A stretch of DNA of 64,000 nucleotides from Adhaeribacter soli (GCF_008727925.1 NZ_VTWT01000004.1:62001-126000), one strand, 5' to 3'; shown: positions 54,101-62,511, counted from the stretch's first letter. Program-made: numbers and translations. Notes: a model not told the origin generated them from the letters alone.

Positions 54101-56613
54101 AGTTGAATGGGAAGAATTTGTCGAGTACTTACCCAGGAATTGAAATTCTTGATACCAAAGAAAGCCGTTTGCGTAGGCACTTCGAAGGTTTTCATCCGGT
54201 TCACCGGCCTTCCGGTTTCGTCGAAAACGGTTGCGAAAACTTTGCCTTCCAGCACGCCCAAATCTTTGAAATCGGGCACTTTGTAACTTTGCTGCGCGAA
54301 GCCTTCTTCATTCGTTTCGCCGGTCTTTAATTCGTTCTGAAAGCTCACGTTATTGGCGCCTTCCAGGTTGAAATTAAAATCGCTATGGTTTTGAGGCGAA
54401 AAAGTCTTGCGTTTTAGACTGAAATCCATTTCGTATTTTCTGCCAGAAGCCGGCGGCCCGAACAGGTTCATTGCCGTGATGGAAGCCGTAATTTCTTCGC
54501 CTGGTCTGGCTTCCGGTTTCGGCAGTTTCAGGTCCACTTTTATGCGGTCCGGAATAAATTCTTCCACCGAAATTTTCTTCGAATTCAGCAGCACGTCGTT
54601 GCCCGAATAAACTTCGATGGTGTACTGGCCCGTCATTACGGCCGGCGGCAAATAGAAATCGGATTGGAACGCACCCTGGGTATTTAAGGTCTGGCGGTAG
54701 GCTTTGTATTCGCGGCCGGTTGGCAAGAGCAGTTTGATTTTTACCGGAATATTCGAAAGCGTTTTCCAGTCCTGGGTGCGGAGAATGGTGTTCACGTGCA
54801 CCGTGTCGCCGGGACGGTAAATGTCGCGGTCGCCGTAAATGAAAGCGTCGTAAGCGGCCGGATTGCTGCGCAAACCACCCACCTCAAACCGCGACGTTTC
54901 CACGCGGTTGCTTTCCAGAATCATAAAGTTGAAATCCTGACCTTTTTGCGCCGAAACCATACCGATTTTGAAGTGCTTGTTCAGTGGCGAACCGGTAAAT
55001 CTGGCTACGCCGTTTTTATCGGTGGTAACCGTTTGCACCACCTGGTTATTCGTACTGATGAAGTTTACTTTTATGCCGGCCAGCGCTTCGGTGGTTTTAA
55101 TGGAATTAGCAAAAACCAGCACTTCGTTCGTTCCCTGGCGGGCAATTAAGCCAATATCCGAAACCGAAATAATTTTGGAAGCCTGCAAAAACTGCCGCTC
55201 CGTGTCCTGAATTTTTACCACGTAAATGCCCTTGAATTCGGAGTTGAAATCGAGGTCGGCGAGGCTGAGATTTAGGAGGGTTTGGCTACCGTTTTTCTTT
55301 AGGTTTTTGGTCTCGTAGGTGCGCGTGGAAACCACGTCACCGAAATCGGAGGTGTTGTAATAATTGTAGCTGCGGTCCACGTATTCGCCGTCTTCGCTGG
55401 GCTGGTAATCCTCTTCGCTTTCATAATCGTAGCCGTATTCTTCGCCGGTGCGCATAAAGGCGTGCACATTATTGGCGTACACCCGCGCAATGGTCACTTT
55501 CACCTTCGGAATATCGACCAGGTTTACCGCTAAATTCCGGTTTCCGGCAGCGCCCAGATAAAACGCTTTGGTATTGGCAAAACTCACCGACGGCTGCAAT
55601 TCGCCAAAAGAAACGTACTGCGAATGCTCTTTGCCCAGCGGAATGCCGAACATACTTTTCAGCTCTTTGGAGATAACGATCTGGTAGTTTTCGCCGCTCC
55701 GGAATTTGCCGCGCACCTCAAAACCATTATCGTGCGGTTCAATTTGGAGATCCGGAACGGTAGGGGAAATGGTGATAAAACTGCTCAGCTTTTCGGCCTG
55801 CACCGGTTGGTTCATAAACACGTTCATCACGCCTTCGCCCTGCACAAATGAACCGGTAATTTCCGCCACCTGAAACACGCCTTTCGGCGGAATTTCACTT
55901 TGCAGCGTTAAGTTTTCCGGCGTTTTCCAGTTGCCGCCCACCGGCTGCAAACCTTTATCGATCACAATTTTCAGCGGCACACTTTCGCTCTGGTTTTCCG
56001 CCAACGCCGGAATAGTAAAACCTACAGTCTGGTCGGTTTCCGAAGTTGCCAGTTCCTTTTTTACTTCCTTGCCATCCACGAAAATATGCGCCAGCCGGTC
56101 TACATCGTTCGGTTTTACCGGGTAATTGAAATTCACGTTCACCCGAATATCCACCGCATTGGCTTGCATGGCCGACATTGTCCAGTAAACCTGCGTGCCG
56201 GTCAGCGATAGCAGCGGCGTGTGGAATAAAATGCTGTCTTCGGTATTAAGCTTCGGTTTTTCTTTGCTCAGGTTTGCCAGTGCCGGCTGCAGTTTGGCAA
56301 CGTATTGTGTGCTGGGCGCAAACGGCTCGAAAGGGGAGAAGGTCAGCTCCCGGGAACTGCTCCAGCGGAATTTGCCTTTCACCGCCGGTTTAAAGCTGAT
56401 GTAAGCCGTAGAATCCCAGCGGTTGAGCAACGAATCGCCGACCACATCTTTGTTGAAGCGGAACGTTAAATTCTGGTGCTGGGCAATCTCTTCGTCGAAG
56501 TTGCGGCTTTCTACTTCCAGGGTGTTTGAGAGCTTGGAGCAGCTGGCTGAAAAAATTAAAAACGCTAGGAAAAAGGGGGTAAGAAGTCGGGCTGGAAATT
56601 GGCGGAAGAACAT
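51151..56613 (-). CDS. Alpha-2-macroglobulin-family lipoprotein (bacterial A2M, YfhM-like)
   Basis: 1820 residues, usual for this family. Lipoprotein signal with lipobox FLIFSASC (Cys about 25). Several MG-type beta domains follow, then the A2M module (SGRLKANANGEISYKVPVPQFSGALRVMAVAYKD) and the thioester-domain signature YPYGCVEQTISAAFP (about residue 1360); C-x-E-Q keeps the Cys and Gln needed for the internal thioester. The C-terminal receptor-binding-like domain ends SYWGSGVVGVR. It is anchored in the periplasm, where it probably traps proteases entering the envelope, with PBP1C repairing the wall. pbpC is separated from it by 2.7 kb of accessory genes. Confidence 0.93.
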   Translation of the reverse strand: MFFRQFPARLLTPFFLAFLIFSASCSKLSNTLEVESRNFDEEIAQHQNLTFRFNKDVVGDSLLNRWDSTAYISFKPAVKGKFRWSSSRELTFSPFEPFAPSTQYVAKLQPALANLSKEKPKLNTEDSILFHTPLLSLTGTQVYWTMSAMQANAVDIRVNVNFNYPVKPNDVDRLAHIFVDGKEVKKELATSETDQTVGFTIPALAENQSESVPLKIVIDKGLQPVGGNWKTPENLTLQSEIPPKGVFQVAEITGSFVQGEGVMNVFMNQPVQAEKLSSFITISPTVPDLQIEPHDNGFEVRGKFRSGENYQIVISKELKSMFGIPLGKEHSQYVSFGELQPSVSFANTKAFYLGAAGNRNLAVNLVDIPKVKVTIARVYANNVHAFMRTGEEYGYDYESEEDYQPSEDGEYVDRSYNYYNTSDFGDVVSTRTYETKNLKKNGSQTLLNLSLADLDFNSEFKGIYVVKIQDTERQFLQASKIISVSDIGLIARQGTNEVLVFANSIKTTEALAGIKVNFISTNNQVVQTVTTDKNGVARFTGSPLNKHFKIGMVSAQKGQDFNFMILESNRVETSRFEVGGLRSNPAAYDAFIYGDRDIYRPGDTVHVNTILRTQDWKTLSNIPVKIKLLLPTGREYKAYRQTLNTQGAFQSDFYLPPAVMTGQYTIEVYSGNDVLLNSKKISVEEFIPDRIKVDLKLPKPEARPGEEITASITAMNLFGPPASGRKYEMDFSLKRKTFSPQNHSDFNFNLEGANNVSFQNELKTGETNEEGFAQQSYKVPDFKDLGVLEGKVFATVFDETGRPVNRMKTFEVPTQTAFFGIKNFNSWVSTRQILPIQLIALNKAGKPLQNANANVQIIRKVWETVVQGRSGGRYGYNSQMREQVVTSRDIAISGKGTTFSFNPLNSGEYEIRVRRPGAETYVAQHFYAYGYGDTQSNSFEVNNEGEITIEFDKAEYQVGDKANILFKSPFAGKILVTVERNNVLEHYYLPTDKKSASLALNIKDAFLPNVYITATAIRKMETNSGLPLTVARGFKPLMVAKASTKLAVNISAPAQSRSQKTQTINVKTAPNAEVTLAVVDEGILQLKNFETPDPYKFFYQKRALEVNPFDLYPYLFPELSGKRSSTGGDGYDLSKRVNPLTSKRVKLVAFWSGRLKANANGEISYKVPVPQFSGALRVMAVAYKDQAFGASEKFIKVADPVVISTALPRFLSPGDTVSVPVTLSNTTSNSTSATAKLQLTGPLLASGNTSQTVQLKPNSEKQVTFKIYSKNSIGNGSVLVSVNALNETFREKTDISVRPPASLQKVAGNGMVAGGKSQDISFKTDFMPGSASARLIVSKSPMVQFAGDLRYLIQYPYGCVEQTISAAFPQIYYADLAKALKQDRKATRYNPDYNVQEAIRKLETMRLYNGAMTYWPGTDDETWWGSAYAAHFLLEAQRAGFQVNQKMLNKLFEYLQLKLKTRETERYYFTDEKGASQTKTIAKKEIFYSLYVLGLVNKYDVTAMNYYKANPGLLAIDSKYLLASTFAMYGNNRNFLALLPKQFSGENSKREFGGSFYSAIRDEALALNALLSAQPNHPAVGEMARHLSQQLKSERWLNTQERSFALLALGKLSKANMQQNVTATVTANGKQIGSFKGEELVLTQNLTNQQITLKTNGNGSLYYFWEQEGISPTGTYKEEDSYLKVRKHFYDRNGTEITSNRFALNDLIIVKLTIQTSDLTRSVENVAITDILPAGFEIENPRIGAVREIAWAKDAATPDYFDIRDDRINLFTTATGSPKNFYYLVRAVSKGQYKMGPVSADAMYNAEYHSYWGSGVVGVR

Positions 56614-56699
56614 AGAAACGATTGGTTTTTAGGTCGTTTCTAAGGTACGGAATTTTGGGTATATAGGGAGGAAGGAATGTTTGGAAATTCGAATAAAAC

Positions 56700-57515
56700 C
56701 TATAGATTTTGCTTAATTAAGGTCCGGTATAATTTGCCGCGCTCATATTTGGCAAAACCAGATTCTTCATCGAATTTATGGGAGGTGGAATAAAGCTTTA
56801 AGGTATCGCCGGAAAACTCCCAGCCAAAATATTCCGGTTCTTTTTTACCAATTTCTTTTAGTTGAATAGCATCAAAATCGAAAGGAGTAAATGTTTCGAA
56901 TCCACTCCAAAGGCGCTCAATTTTAGTTTTCTTCGGATCTCCAATAAAGCTTTTATCATTAATGGATATTTTGTTTATGCCTGAATTTGTTAATTCTAAA
57001 TAATTGCCTTCAAAAAGCTTTTTCAGGAAGAAATTATTGAATTTTTCTTCATCAGCCATAAAGCTAATATCTTCTGTTGCCCGCTTTCTTCGGAATAGGA
57101 ATTTATGGTAAGCGACTTTTTGCTGAATTAAATCCTGATTTTCTAAATAGGTAAAGGTTGGTTCTTCGGTGTAATTAGGGATTTTAAATGAAAATGGATT
57201 TTTAATTTCTATTTTAATTATTCCACCATCCATATTCCCTTCGATATCAATAGAATCTTTTTGATTTATTTTTAAATACATTTCACCATAGAAAGAAGAA
57301 AGCCACGGCTCCAATTTCTTTTGTGTTAATGTAGAATCCAACAGGGCTGTGTTGATCCATTCTCCCTGAAGTTTTTTATCTAACTGCTTAGTAGACTTAA
57401 TTGCATTCTCAGAACTCGAAGCAACTGCAAGTTCTTTTTTTTCGGCTTGTACTTGTTTTTTAGGTTTGGAACAGGAAACAAGAATTATCAGAAGTAAGAA
57501 TAATAATTTATTCAT
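56700..57515 (-). CDS. Lipoprotein of unknown function
   Basis: 271 residues. Lipobox LLIILVSCSKP (Cys about 15), then a Lys-rich linker and a body with strand-helix alternation (GEWINTALLDSTLTQKKLEPWLSSFYGEMYLKINQKDSIDIEGNMDGGIIKIEIKNPFSF), recalling lipocalin-like or DUF-type sensors. AT-rich, no recognisable family. Transcribed in the same direction as A2M but 87 bases before it; an operon is possible. Confidence 0.7.
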   Translation of the reverse strand: MNKLLFLLLIILVSCSKPKKQVQAEKKELAVASSSENAIKSTKQLDKKLQGEWINTALLDSTLTQKKLEPWLSSFYGEMYLKINQKDSIDIEGNMDGGIIKIEIKNPFSFKIPNYTEEPTFTYLENQDLIQQKVAYHKFLFRRKRATEDISFMADEEKFNNFFLKKLFEGNYLELTNSGINKISINDKSFIGDPKKTKIERLWSGFETFTPFDFDAIQLKEIGKKEPEYFGWEFSGDTLKLYSTSHKFDEESGFAKYERGKLYRTLIKQNL

Positions 57516-57560
57516 TTCAAAGACAAGTAAATTAAGTAAAGGTTGAATTTACTTAAATTC

Positions 57561-57860
57561 TTATGCTGCATCGGCCTGAAAAGGCTTGATTCTTTCAAAA
57601 ACCTGCTGCTTTGCATTAATTTCTTCTTCCAGATCAAAATCATCCTGTAACCCAAGCCAGAACTTAGGGGAATTGCCAAAATAAGAAGCCAAACGCAATG
57701 CGGTGTCAGCAGTAATCCGGCGGTTGCCTTTCAAAATTTCAGAAATCCGGGTTTGAGGAATACCGGTATCCTTAGCTAAACGATAAGCAGTGATGTTTAG
57801 TGGAATCAGAAATTCTTCTGCTAAAACTTCGCCGGGATGAATATTGGGTAATTTTTCCAT
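57561..57860 (-). CDS. higA: HigA family antitoxin
   Basis: 99 residues. XRE helix-turn-helix: LAEEFLIPLNITAYRLAKDTGIPQTRISEILKGNRRITADTALRLASYFGNSPKFWLGLQDDFDL (about 14-78), the HigA/VapI signature. It follows higB with one base between the genes, the characteristic toxin-first order of HigBA. It should repress its own operon and neutralise HigB. Confidence 0.93.
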   Translation of the reverse strand: MEKLPNIHPGEVLAEEFLIPLNITAYRLAKDTGIPQTRISEILKGNRRITADTALRLASYFGNSPKFWLGLQDDFDLEEEINAKQQVFERIKPFQADAA

Positions 57861-57861
57861 T

Positions 57862-58143
57862 TTAATGATAATCTATAATTTCTACTTCAGCTGCCTGGCC
57901 TTCATTCCATTTGAAAATAATCCGCCATTGATTATTGATCCGGATGCTGTAAAACTCCTTCAGGTTTCCGCTTAATTTTTCCAGCCGGTTCGATGGTGGA
58001 ATTCTTAAATCGGTTACCGTTTGGGAGTTATGCAGCATGCGAAGCTTCCGGCGGGCAATTTCCTGAATCTCAGAAGGCAGTTTTTTCGATCTTTCACCCT
58101 GCCAGATATTTTCAGTTTCTTTTGAGCCAAAGGATATGATCAT
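57862..58143 (-). CDS. higB: HigB family mRNA-interferase toxin
   Basis: 93 residues, RelE/ParE superfamily. IWQGERSKKLPSEIQEIARRKLRMLHNSQTVTDLRIPPSNRLEKLSGNLKEFYSIRINNQWRIIFKWNEGQAAEVEIIDYH carries the conserved central and C-terminal HigB features (RIPPSNRLEKL; SIRINNQWRI). It cleaves mRNA on the ribosome when unneutralised. Start ATG at 58143, stop followed by HigA. The length is complete, so the pair may be active. Confidence 0.93.
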   Translation of the reverse strand: MIISFGSKETENIWQGERSKKLPSEIQEIARRKLRMLHNSQTVTDLRIPPSNRLEKLSGNLKEFYSIRINNQWRIIFKWNEGQAAEVEIIDYH

Positions 58144-58189
58144 ACTTCTGCTTTACGATACTAACGTCAAAGGTAAGTAATTTGTTTGA

Positions 58190-59284
58190 TTACCCCGTCA
58201 CATCCATCCCCGGATCTTTGCCCATCAGATACCCGTACGGGCGAAGTTTTTTCACATTGTCGAAAATAACTTTTACAATGCCCAGGTAGGGAATGAAAAT
58301 GATCATGCCGGGAATGCCCCAGATAAAACCACCGAGCAATAAGCCCATAATCGTGATCATGGGGTTGAGCTTGATGCGGGCGCCGGTAATGTTGGGCGTG
58401 AGCACGTAGCTTTCCACCATTTGCAGCAGAATAAAGAAGATGATGAGCGCGACGGGGTACCAGATCGAATCTTTGGTGAGCAGGGCAAACAGGATCGGAA
58501 CCAGGCTGCCGATAATGGAGCCGATGTAGGGAAGCAGGTTGAGCAGGCCGGCCATTAAGCCAAAGAAAAGGGCGTGTTCGATCCCGATGAGGTAAATGCC
58601 CAGCGTATTGGCCGCCGAGAGGATCAGGATAACCAGAAACAGGCCGGAAACATAGGAATTAGCAACAGAAGTGATCTGGTTAATGATTACCCCGGGATTT
58701 TGGGTGGGCGCGCCGATGATGGTCTGCGGACTGGGGTGCATGCGAGACGTGACAATCAGATATATAAAGTTCTTTAGCTTCTGGCGGTATAGCAGGAAAA
58801 AAAAGGCATATACCATGGTAAGTACAAAGCTGGCCAGCACGGTACCGGTAAGCCGCACAAAACCGGCAATGTACGTGCTCAGGGAATCAAGGAACTCTTT
58901 TAGTTCATTCTTCAGGAAGGCGTGCTGCTGTTGGGGCGAAACATTGATCTTGGCGGCTACAAAGGCGTGTAGCTGGTTTAGTTTGGCCGTCATGGTGTCG
59001 CTGATCCGGGGCAGGTCGTTGAGCAGGCCGGTTAGTTGGTTTACGAGCAGAAATATCAGTACTACAAGCACCACTAGGACCGTTATAATGCAGGCCAGAC
59101 TGCTAAGCAGGCGCGAAAAGCCCCAGGTTTCCAGTTTGCGGCTGGCCGGAATCAGCATCATGGCAAAAAGGCCGCCGATGGTAATGGGAATGAGAAAGGG
59201 CGCCCCGAGTTTCATGAGACCAAAGAACAGTAACAGCGCCATTAAGGTCTGGTTGAATCGCTGAAGGTTGGTGAGCTTGGCCAT
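58190..59284 (-). CDS. AI-2E family transporter (PerM-like)
   Basis: 364 residues with eight or so membrane segments in the PerM arrangement: two helices at the N-terminus (LLFFGLMKLGAPFLIPITIGGLFAMMLIPASRKLE), a periplasmic helical part (about 80-140), then LSAANTLGIYLIGIEHALFFGLMAGLLNLLPYIGSIIGSLVP and the conserved C-terminal VESYVLTPNITGARIKLNPMITIMGLLLGGFIWGIPGM. Family members export small solutes or sodium, and AI-2 export is shown only for some. The substrate here is unknown. It is transcribed alone, with a hairpin before it at 59363. Confidence 0.9.
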   Translation of the reverse strand: MAKLTNLQRFNQTLMALLLFFGLMKLGAPFLIPITIGGLFAMMLIPASRKLETWGFSRLLSSLACIITVLVVLVVLIFLLVNQLTGLLNDLPRISDTMTAKLNQLHAFVAAKINVSPQQQHAFLKNELKEFLDSLSTYIAGFVRLTGTVLASFVLTMVYAFFFLLYRQKLKNFIYLIVTSRMHPSPQTIIGAPTQNPGVIINQITSVANSYVSGLFLVILILSAANTLGIYLIGIEHALFFGLMAGLLNLLPYIGSIIGSLVPILFALLTKDSIWYPVALIIFFILLQMVESYVLTPNITGARIKLNPMITIMGLLLGGFIWGIPGMIIFIPYLGIVKVIFDNVKKLRPYGYLMGKDPGMDVTG

Positions 59285-59362
59285 GGTAGTTTTTAGCGGA
59301 ATTTGCTAACGTTTTACTGCCGGAAGTGGTTTTGGTTGTACGCTATTACTGAAGGGTTAACA

Positions 59363-59395
59363 AAACCACTGAGGTTTTTTAAACCTCAGTGGTTT
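59363..59395. terminator. Bidirectional terminator hairpin
   Basis: AAACCACTGAGGTTT (59363) and AAACCTCAGTGGTTT (59381) pair over 15 bases around a TTT loop. It lies just after the stop of the DUF4349 gene (minus strand). Confidence 0.85.
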
Positions 59396-59404
59396 GCGCC
59401 CGGA

Positions 59405-60286
59405 TTACCGTACCGGAGGATGTTTCCGGAAGAATTTTTTCAGAACGAAAGTTATCAGGGCCAGGAGTAATATAAACGGCCAGATGTAAAGCAGCCCAAC
59501 AATAAAGGAAAGCAGCATATCCCAACCGTTTTTCAGGGCATTCAGGATCCGGACCCAGAAGCTGTTACCTTCAGAAACTTCGGAGCGGTTTTCGTAAATT
59601 TCTACGGATACGGTGCTGTACGCTACCTGGCTGTTGATGTAGTTGATGCGGGCCTGCACGCTTTCAATTTCTTCCCGGATCTGGCGCAACTGGTTTTCGA
59701 TCTCCAGAATGTCTTTAATGGTTTTGGCTTGTTTGAGCAGATCGAGGTAGCGCTGTTCTACGGCCTGCTTGGCTTTCAGCCGCGCGGAAATATCAACAAA
59801 CTCCGTGGAAACGTCTTCGGAAGAAATATTCTTGTAGTCGAGGAAAATGGCTTCTTTGGCGAGGGCTTCCACCAGGTTGTCGAGGTTACGGGACGGCACC
59901 CGGATGCTGAGGGTGTTCTGGAGGCTGTTGTCGATCCGGCTTTCGTTGCTGTTCACCACAAAGCCCTGGTAGCGCTTTACCAGCGTTTCGATGTTGCGGA
60001 TGCTTTTCCGGTAATCCTGCACCTGAAACCGGAGCGATGCATTCCGGATGATCTTGATTTGCGCTGGTATAGCAGCATTTTGCCCTGTTTCGATGTTTTC
60101 TTCTCTTGCCTCCTGCTGTTCTGGTTCTTCCGGCGCCGGAATATTCGGTGGGGTAAACTGAACCTGCGATTCAGCTGCATCCGTAGCAACTTCCTGTTTA
60201 TTGGTGCAGCTTAGAAGGCTTGTCCAGATGAAGAGCGTTAGCAAGAAAGCTGTTCGCGTTTGAGGCAAAAAGGAGAGCGTTTTCAT
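59405..60286 (-). CDS. DUF4349 domain lipoprotein
   Basis: 293 residues. Signal with lipobox LLSC (Cys about 27). A Glu/Gln-rich linker is followed by the DUF4349 domain (about 75-275): IIRNASLRFQVQDYRKSIRNIETLVKRYQGFVV, RVPSRNLDNLVEALAKEAIFLDYKNISSEDVSTEFVDISARLKAKQAVEQRYLDLLKQAKTIKDILEIENQLRQIREEIESVQARI (long coiled coil), and a membrane segment near the end (WDMLLSFIVGLLYIWPFILLLALITFVLKKFF). Function unknown; probably a trans-periplasm or inner-membrane coil protein. It ends just before the terminator at 59363. Confidence 0.88.
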   Translation of the reverse strand: MKTLSFLPQTRTAFLLTLFIWTSLLSCTNKQEVATDAAESQVQFTPPNIPAPEEPEQQEAREENIETGQNAAIPAQIKIIRNASLRFQVQDYRKSIRNIETLVKRYQGFVVNSNESRIDNSLQNTLSIRVPSRNLDNLVEALAKEAIFLDYKNISSEDVSTEFVDISARLKAKQAVEQRYLDLLKQAKTIKDILEIENQLRQIREEIESVQARINYINSQVAYSTVSVEIYENRSEVSEGNSFWVRILNALKNGWDMLLSFIVGLLYIWPFILLLALITFVLKKFFRKHPPVR

Positions 60287-60530
60287 GGCCTGCAGTTTTG
60301 CCTTTAATACACGCTTCAGTATAAAAGTAACCTTGGCTTATTTTGAATCTTTTGCGTCATTCTGAGTGGGGAGAATTTTGGCTTAAAGTTTCTGCAAGTG
60401 AAAATGACATAAAAAATTTACCGTGCCCTCACCGGACACCATGCTGCCGTAGCCATTCCTGCTTTTTCTACTATTGCATGGTCAGGTTAACTTTCAGAAA
60501 GTGGGATTACAAAATCCACGGCTCGGTTCT
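60287..60530. other. Intergenic region before the IS remnant
   Basis: No gene seen. A weak REP-like CATTCTGAG occurs near 60356. Confidence 0.4.
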
Positions 60531-60806
60531 GACGGGATTTGTAATTACTACTGTACGAAAAGTATATTATCCTATTGATAATCAGTAATATATAAATAGT
60601 TCGTATTTGTAAATATTTGTTTAAGCCATAATAATTGAGCTAATGCCTTGCGAATGAGTGTTGTAGGCTTATGCCTAAATCCAGAAACGAAAAGCCCGGA
60701 AAGCAATAACCTGTAAAAAAAGCAGAAAATGACGGTAGATAAGCTTTTGTCCTACTTGCCGGACTCCGTGATAGCAGCATACCGGTATGTTTCAGGGCAG
60801 CTTTTT

Positions 60807-60841
60807 GATAAGTACTTTATGGGTGATAAGTACTTTATGGG
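60807..60841. repeat. Exact 18-bp tandem duplication in the transposase
   Basis: GATAAGTACTTTATGGGT at 60807-60824, repeated at 60825 to 60841 with one difference at the last base. It adds six codons in frame. Confidence 0.85.
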
Positions 60842-61070
60842 CAGCCAGGATAAAAAGAGCCTGACCATTAAAAGCTTCGACTCTACGATGGTAGCAGCCT
60901 CGGCAGTACTTTTGAAAGAAGGAATGCCAGTGGGCAGGAAGCTTAAAGAAGGCTTAGGAAAAAAGCAGGTAAAATTCAGCATCAGCCTTAGCAATGGTTT
61001 TCCGGTGGAGGCCGCTGTATCCGGGAAACAAGCTTATCTGAGTGAAGATGTTGCCTTGGGGGAATTTGTG

Positions 61071-61100
61071 TTAAAGAGCAGTAACTTAAAGAGCAGTAAA
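61071..61100. repeat. 15-bp tandem duplication in the transposase
   Basis: TTAAAGAGCAGTAAC at 61071-61085 is followed by the same unit with one change (61086-61100), in frame. Confidence 0.8.
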
Positions 61101-61371
61101 AAAGAACAGCAGGTGCTTGTTTTTGACCGGGGCATCAGCAGCCGTGATTTTGGTGTACAGGAAAGAAAACAAGATCTCAAGCTATAAGATCGCTAAAGAG
61201 AAATTTACAGATGAGTTAGAAATGTAAATGATAAAATTCCTGGTAGCTCAATGCAATGGAGACCCTAATGAAGTAAGTTAACTTATTGGCTATCATGAGC
61301 TTTGGTGACTTTTGTGCAATAGTAATTTGTAATCCCGTCAAGCAAATTCTATAATTTAAATTAACAGTGTA

Positions 61372-61473
61372 CTAGTAGGGGTTAGGATCTTCGTAAATAC
61401 AAGCACCGTAGCAACCAGAGCAAGGAGTAATAACCTGCCCGGAAAGCTCGTCCAAACAAGTTACGATTTCGGG
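61372..61473 (-). pseudogene. Cys-rich C-terminal gene fragment
   Basis: An open frame without a good start reads EIVTCLDELSGQVITPCSGC, then YGACIYEDPNPY and TAG. Four Cys in the pattern C-x12-C-x2-C-x3-C suggest a metal- or disulfide-containing tail of a lost gene. It lies between the IS4-like remnant and the His-rich gene. Family not recognised. Confidence 0.35.
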
Positions 61474-61523
61474 TTAAGAATTGAATTTTCAAATTGTAAC
61501 CTGATTTGTTTATCTTTGCTTTA

Positions 61524-61922
61524 GTGCTAAGGAGCAAATACTTATCGCTTTTTCTTTTTTTTGCCTTTATGGTAATGCAGGCGCATATTGTGCTGCCACA
61601 TCATCACTACCATAGCCCTCATGAGAAAGCAGGTCATAGCCATAACCACGATCATGGTCATAGTCATGGTAAAAAGCATTCGGGTTCCGGCAACTTTGGT
61701 GGGCTGGTAGATCTGATTGGCCATGAAGCGCATTCCAATACTGCAGAAATCCTGCATGTTTCTGTAGCAGAGCATTTGGTTAAAAAAGCGGAATTAAAAT
61801 TTACCTTTATTGCAAAGGCTAAATATTTATTCAAATATCCAAAAGTACCAGTCTCTCCCCAATACACTTCCCCGGATTTAAATTTTTATAAATCCGACCA
61901 TTTCCTTTCCTTTCAGTTATGA
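61524..61922 (+). CDS. His-rich secreted protein of metal-efflux locus
   Basis: 132 residues. I chose the GTG at 61524 (MLRSKYLSLFLFFAFMVMQAHIV as a signal-type start); the frame could start as early as the TTG at 61506. A His cluster follows (LPHHHYHSPHEKAGHSHNHDHGHSHGKKHSGSG, about 24-56), then NFGGLVDLIGHEAHSNTAEILHVSVAEHLVKK. His-rich regions bind divalent metal ions, so a periplasmic metal chaperone or sensor is plausible, in keeping with the efflux genes that follow. A TATCTTTG at 61511-61518 abuts the GTG, so the mRNA may be leaderless. Confidence 0.72.
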   Translation: MLRSKYLSLFLFFAFMVMQAHIVLPHHHYHSPHEKAGHSHNHDHGHSHGKKHSGSGNFGGLVDLIGHEAHSNTAEILHVSVAEHLVKKAELKFTFIAKAKYLFKYPKVPVSPQYTSPDLNFYKSDHFLSFQL

Positions 61923-62207
61923 GGGCCGCCTGCTTATATTTTGTAAGTCAGGCTTTTGCTGTTTTTTTTATCCTGTAAAGCTTTTTTAGCCTTTCGCTGA
62001 GGTTATAGCATTTCTGTGTACAAGTAAGCAGGGATGTTCGCGAAGCATTCCAAAGCTGTTACCCGGTTAAGAAGCCAGGCAATGGAGCAAAGAATTTGCT
62101 GTTCGCTACCGTAATAACGCTATGCTTTCAGGCTAAAAAGTGCCGGACCTTTCCTGTTAAAATTTCATATTAATACTTTTTCATTTCAATTTAAAATTCA
62201 AACCACG
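61923..62207. other. Intergenic region of the metal-efflux locus
   Basis: 285 bases without a gene. It includes an AAACGCTATGCTTTC-type motif (AACGCTATGCTTTCAGGC at 62116-62132). The promoter of the gene at 62208 is probably near 62160-62190, but no consensus is clear. Confidence 0.45.
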
Positions 62208-62456
62208 ATGAAGAAATTTATCATCCCGGCAATTTTTTGCCTTGCCTTAACTGTTGGCTGTGCTGAAAAGAAAGCCGAAACCGAAACGCATACCCACGAA
62301 GACGGCACTACCCACGAAGCGCATACGGAAGCTAATCCGGAAACGGTTCCTGCTCAGGAAGAATTCGATGCAACAGTCACCGATACCGCTACAAGCACTG
62401 CTCCGGTTACTGAAGGCGAACACAAGCACGCTGACGGCGAAGCCCATACCCACTAA
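62208..62456 (+). CDS. Small His-rich lipoprotein
   Basis: 82 residues. Lipobox LALTVGCAEKK (Cys about 19); the mature part is His/Glu/Thr-rich (THTHEDGTTHEAHTEANPETVP; EGEHKHADGEAHTH), compatible with metal binding in the envelope. Its stop is 55 bases from the start of the adaptor gene, with a terminator-like hairpin between them, so read-through may be limited. Confidence 0.8.
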   Translation: MKKFIIPAIFCLALTVGCAEKKAETETHTHEDGTTHEAHTEANPETVPAQEEFDATVTDTATSTAPVTEGEHKHADGEAHTH

Positions 62457-62464
62457 TTTTAACG

Positions 62465-62497
62465 AAAGGCAGGTTTAAAACAGGCCTGCCTTTCTTT
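62465..62497 (+). terminator. Terminator-like hairpin
   Basis: AAAGGCAGG (62465) pairs with CCTGCCTTT (62485), loop of 11, followed by CTTTT. It lies between the His-rich lipoprotein gene and the efflux adaptor. Confidence 0.6.
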
Positions 62498-62511
62498 TGG
62501 AAAAAGTATTT

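Larger units (their letters stand above)
60729..61187 (+). pseudogene. Truncated IS4-family transposase
   Basis: 152 codons: MTVDKLLSYLPDSVIAAYRYVSGQLFDKYF, the DDE start KSFDSTMVAASAVLLKEGMPVG with the first Asp, GKKQVKFSISLSNGFPVEAAVSG, and LVFDRGISSRD with the second Asp. The rest of the catalytic domain with the Glu is absent, so it is inactive. Two exact tandem repeats, KYFMGD twice (60807) and LKSSN twice (61071), lengthen the frame without breaking it. Confidence 0.8.
60531..61339 (+). mobile_element. Remnant of an IS4-like element
   Basis: Inverted ends GACGGGATTTGTAATTACTA (60531) and the complement of the sequence ending at 61339 (GACGGGATTACAAATTACTA when reversed) bracket a shortened transposase. 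At about 0.8 kb it is too short for IS4, so an internal part is deleted. It carries two exact in-frame tandem duplications (60807 and 61071). Confidence 0.7.
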
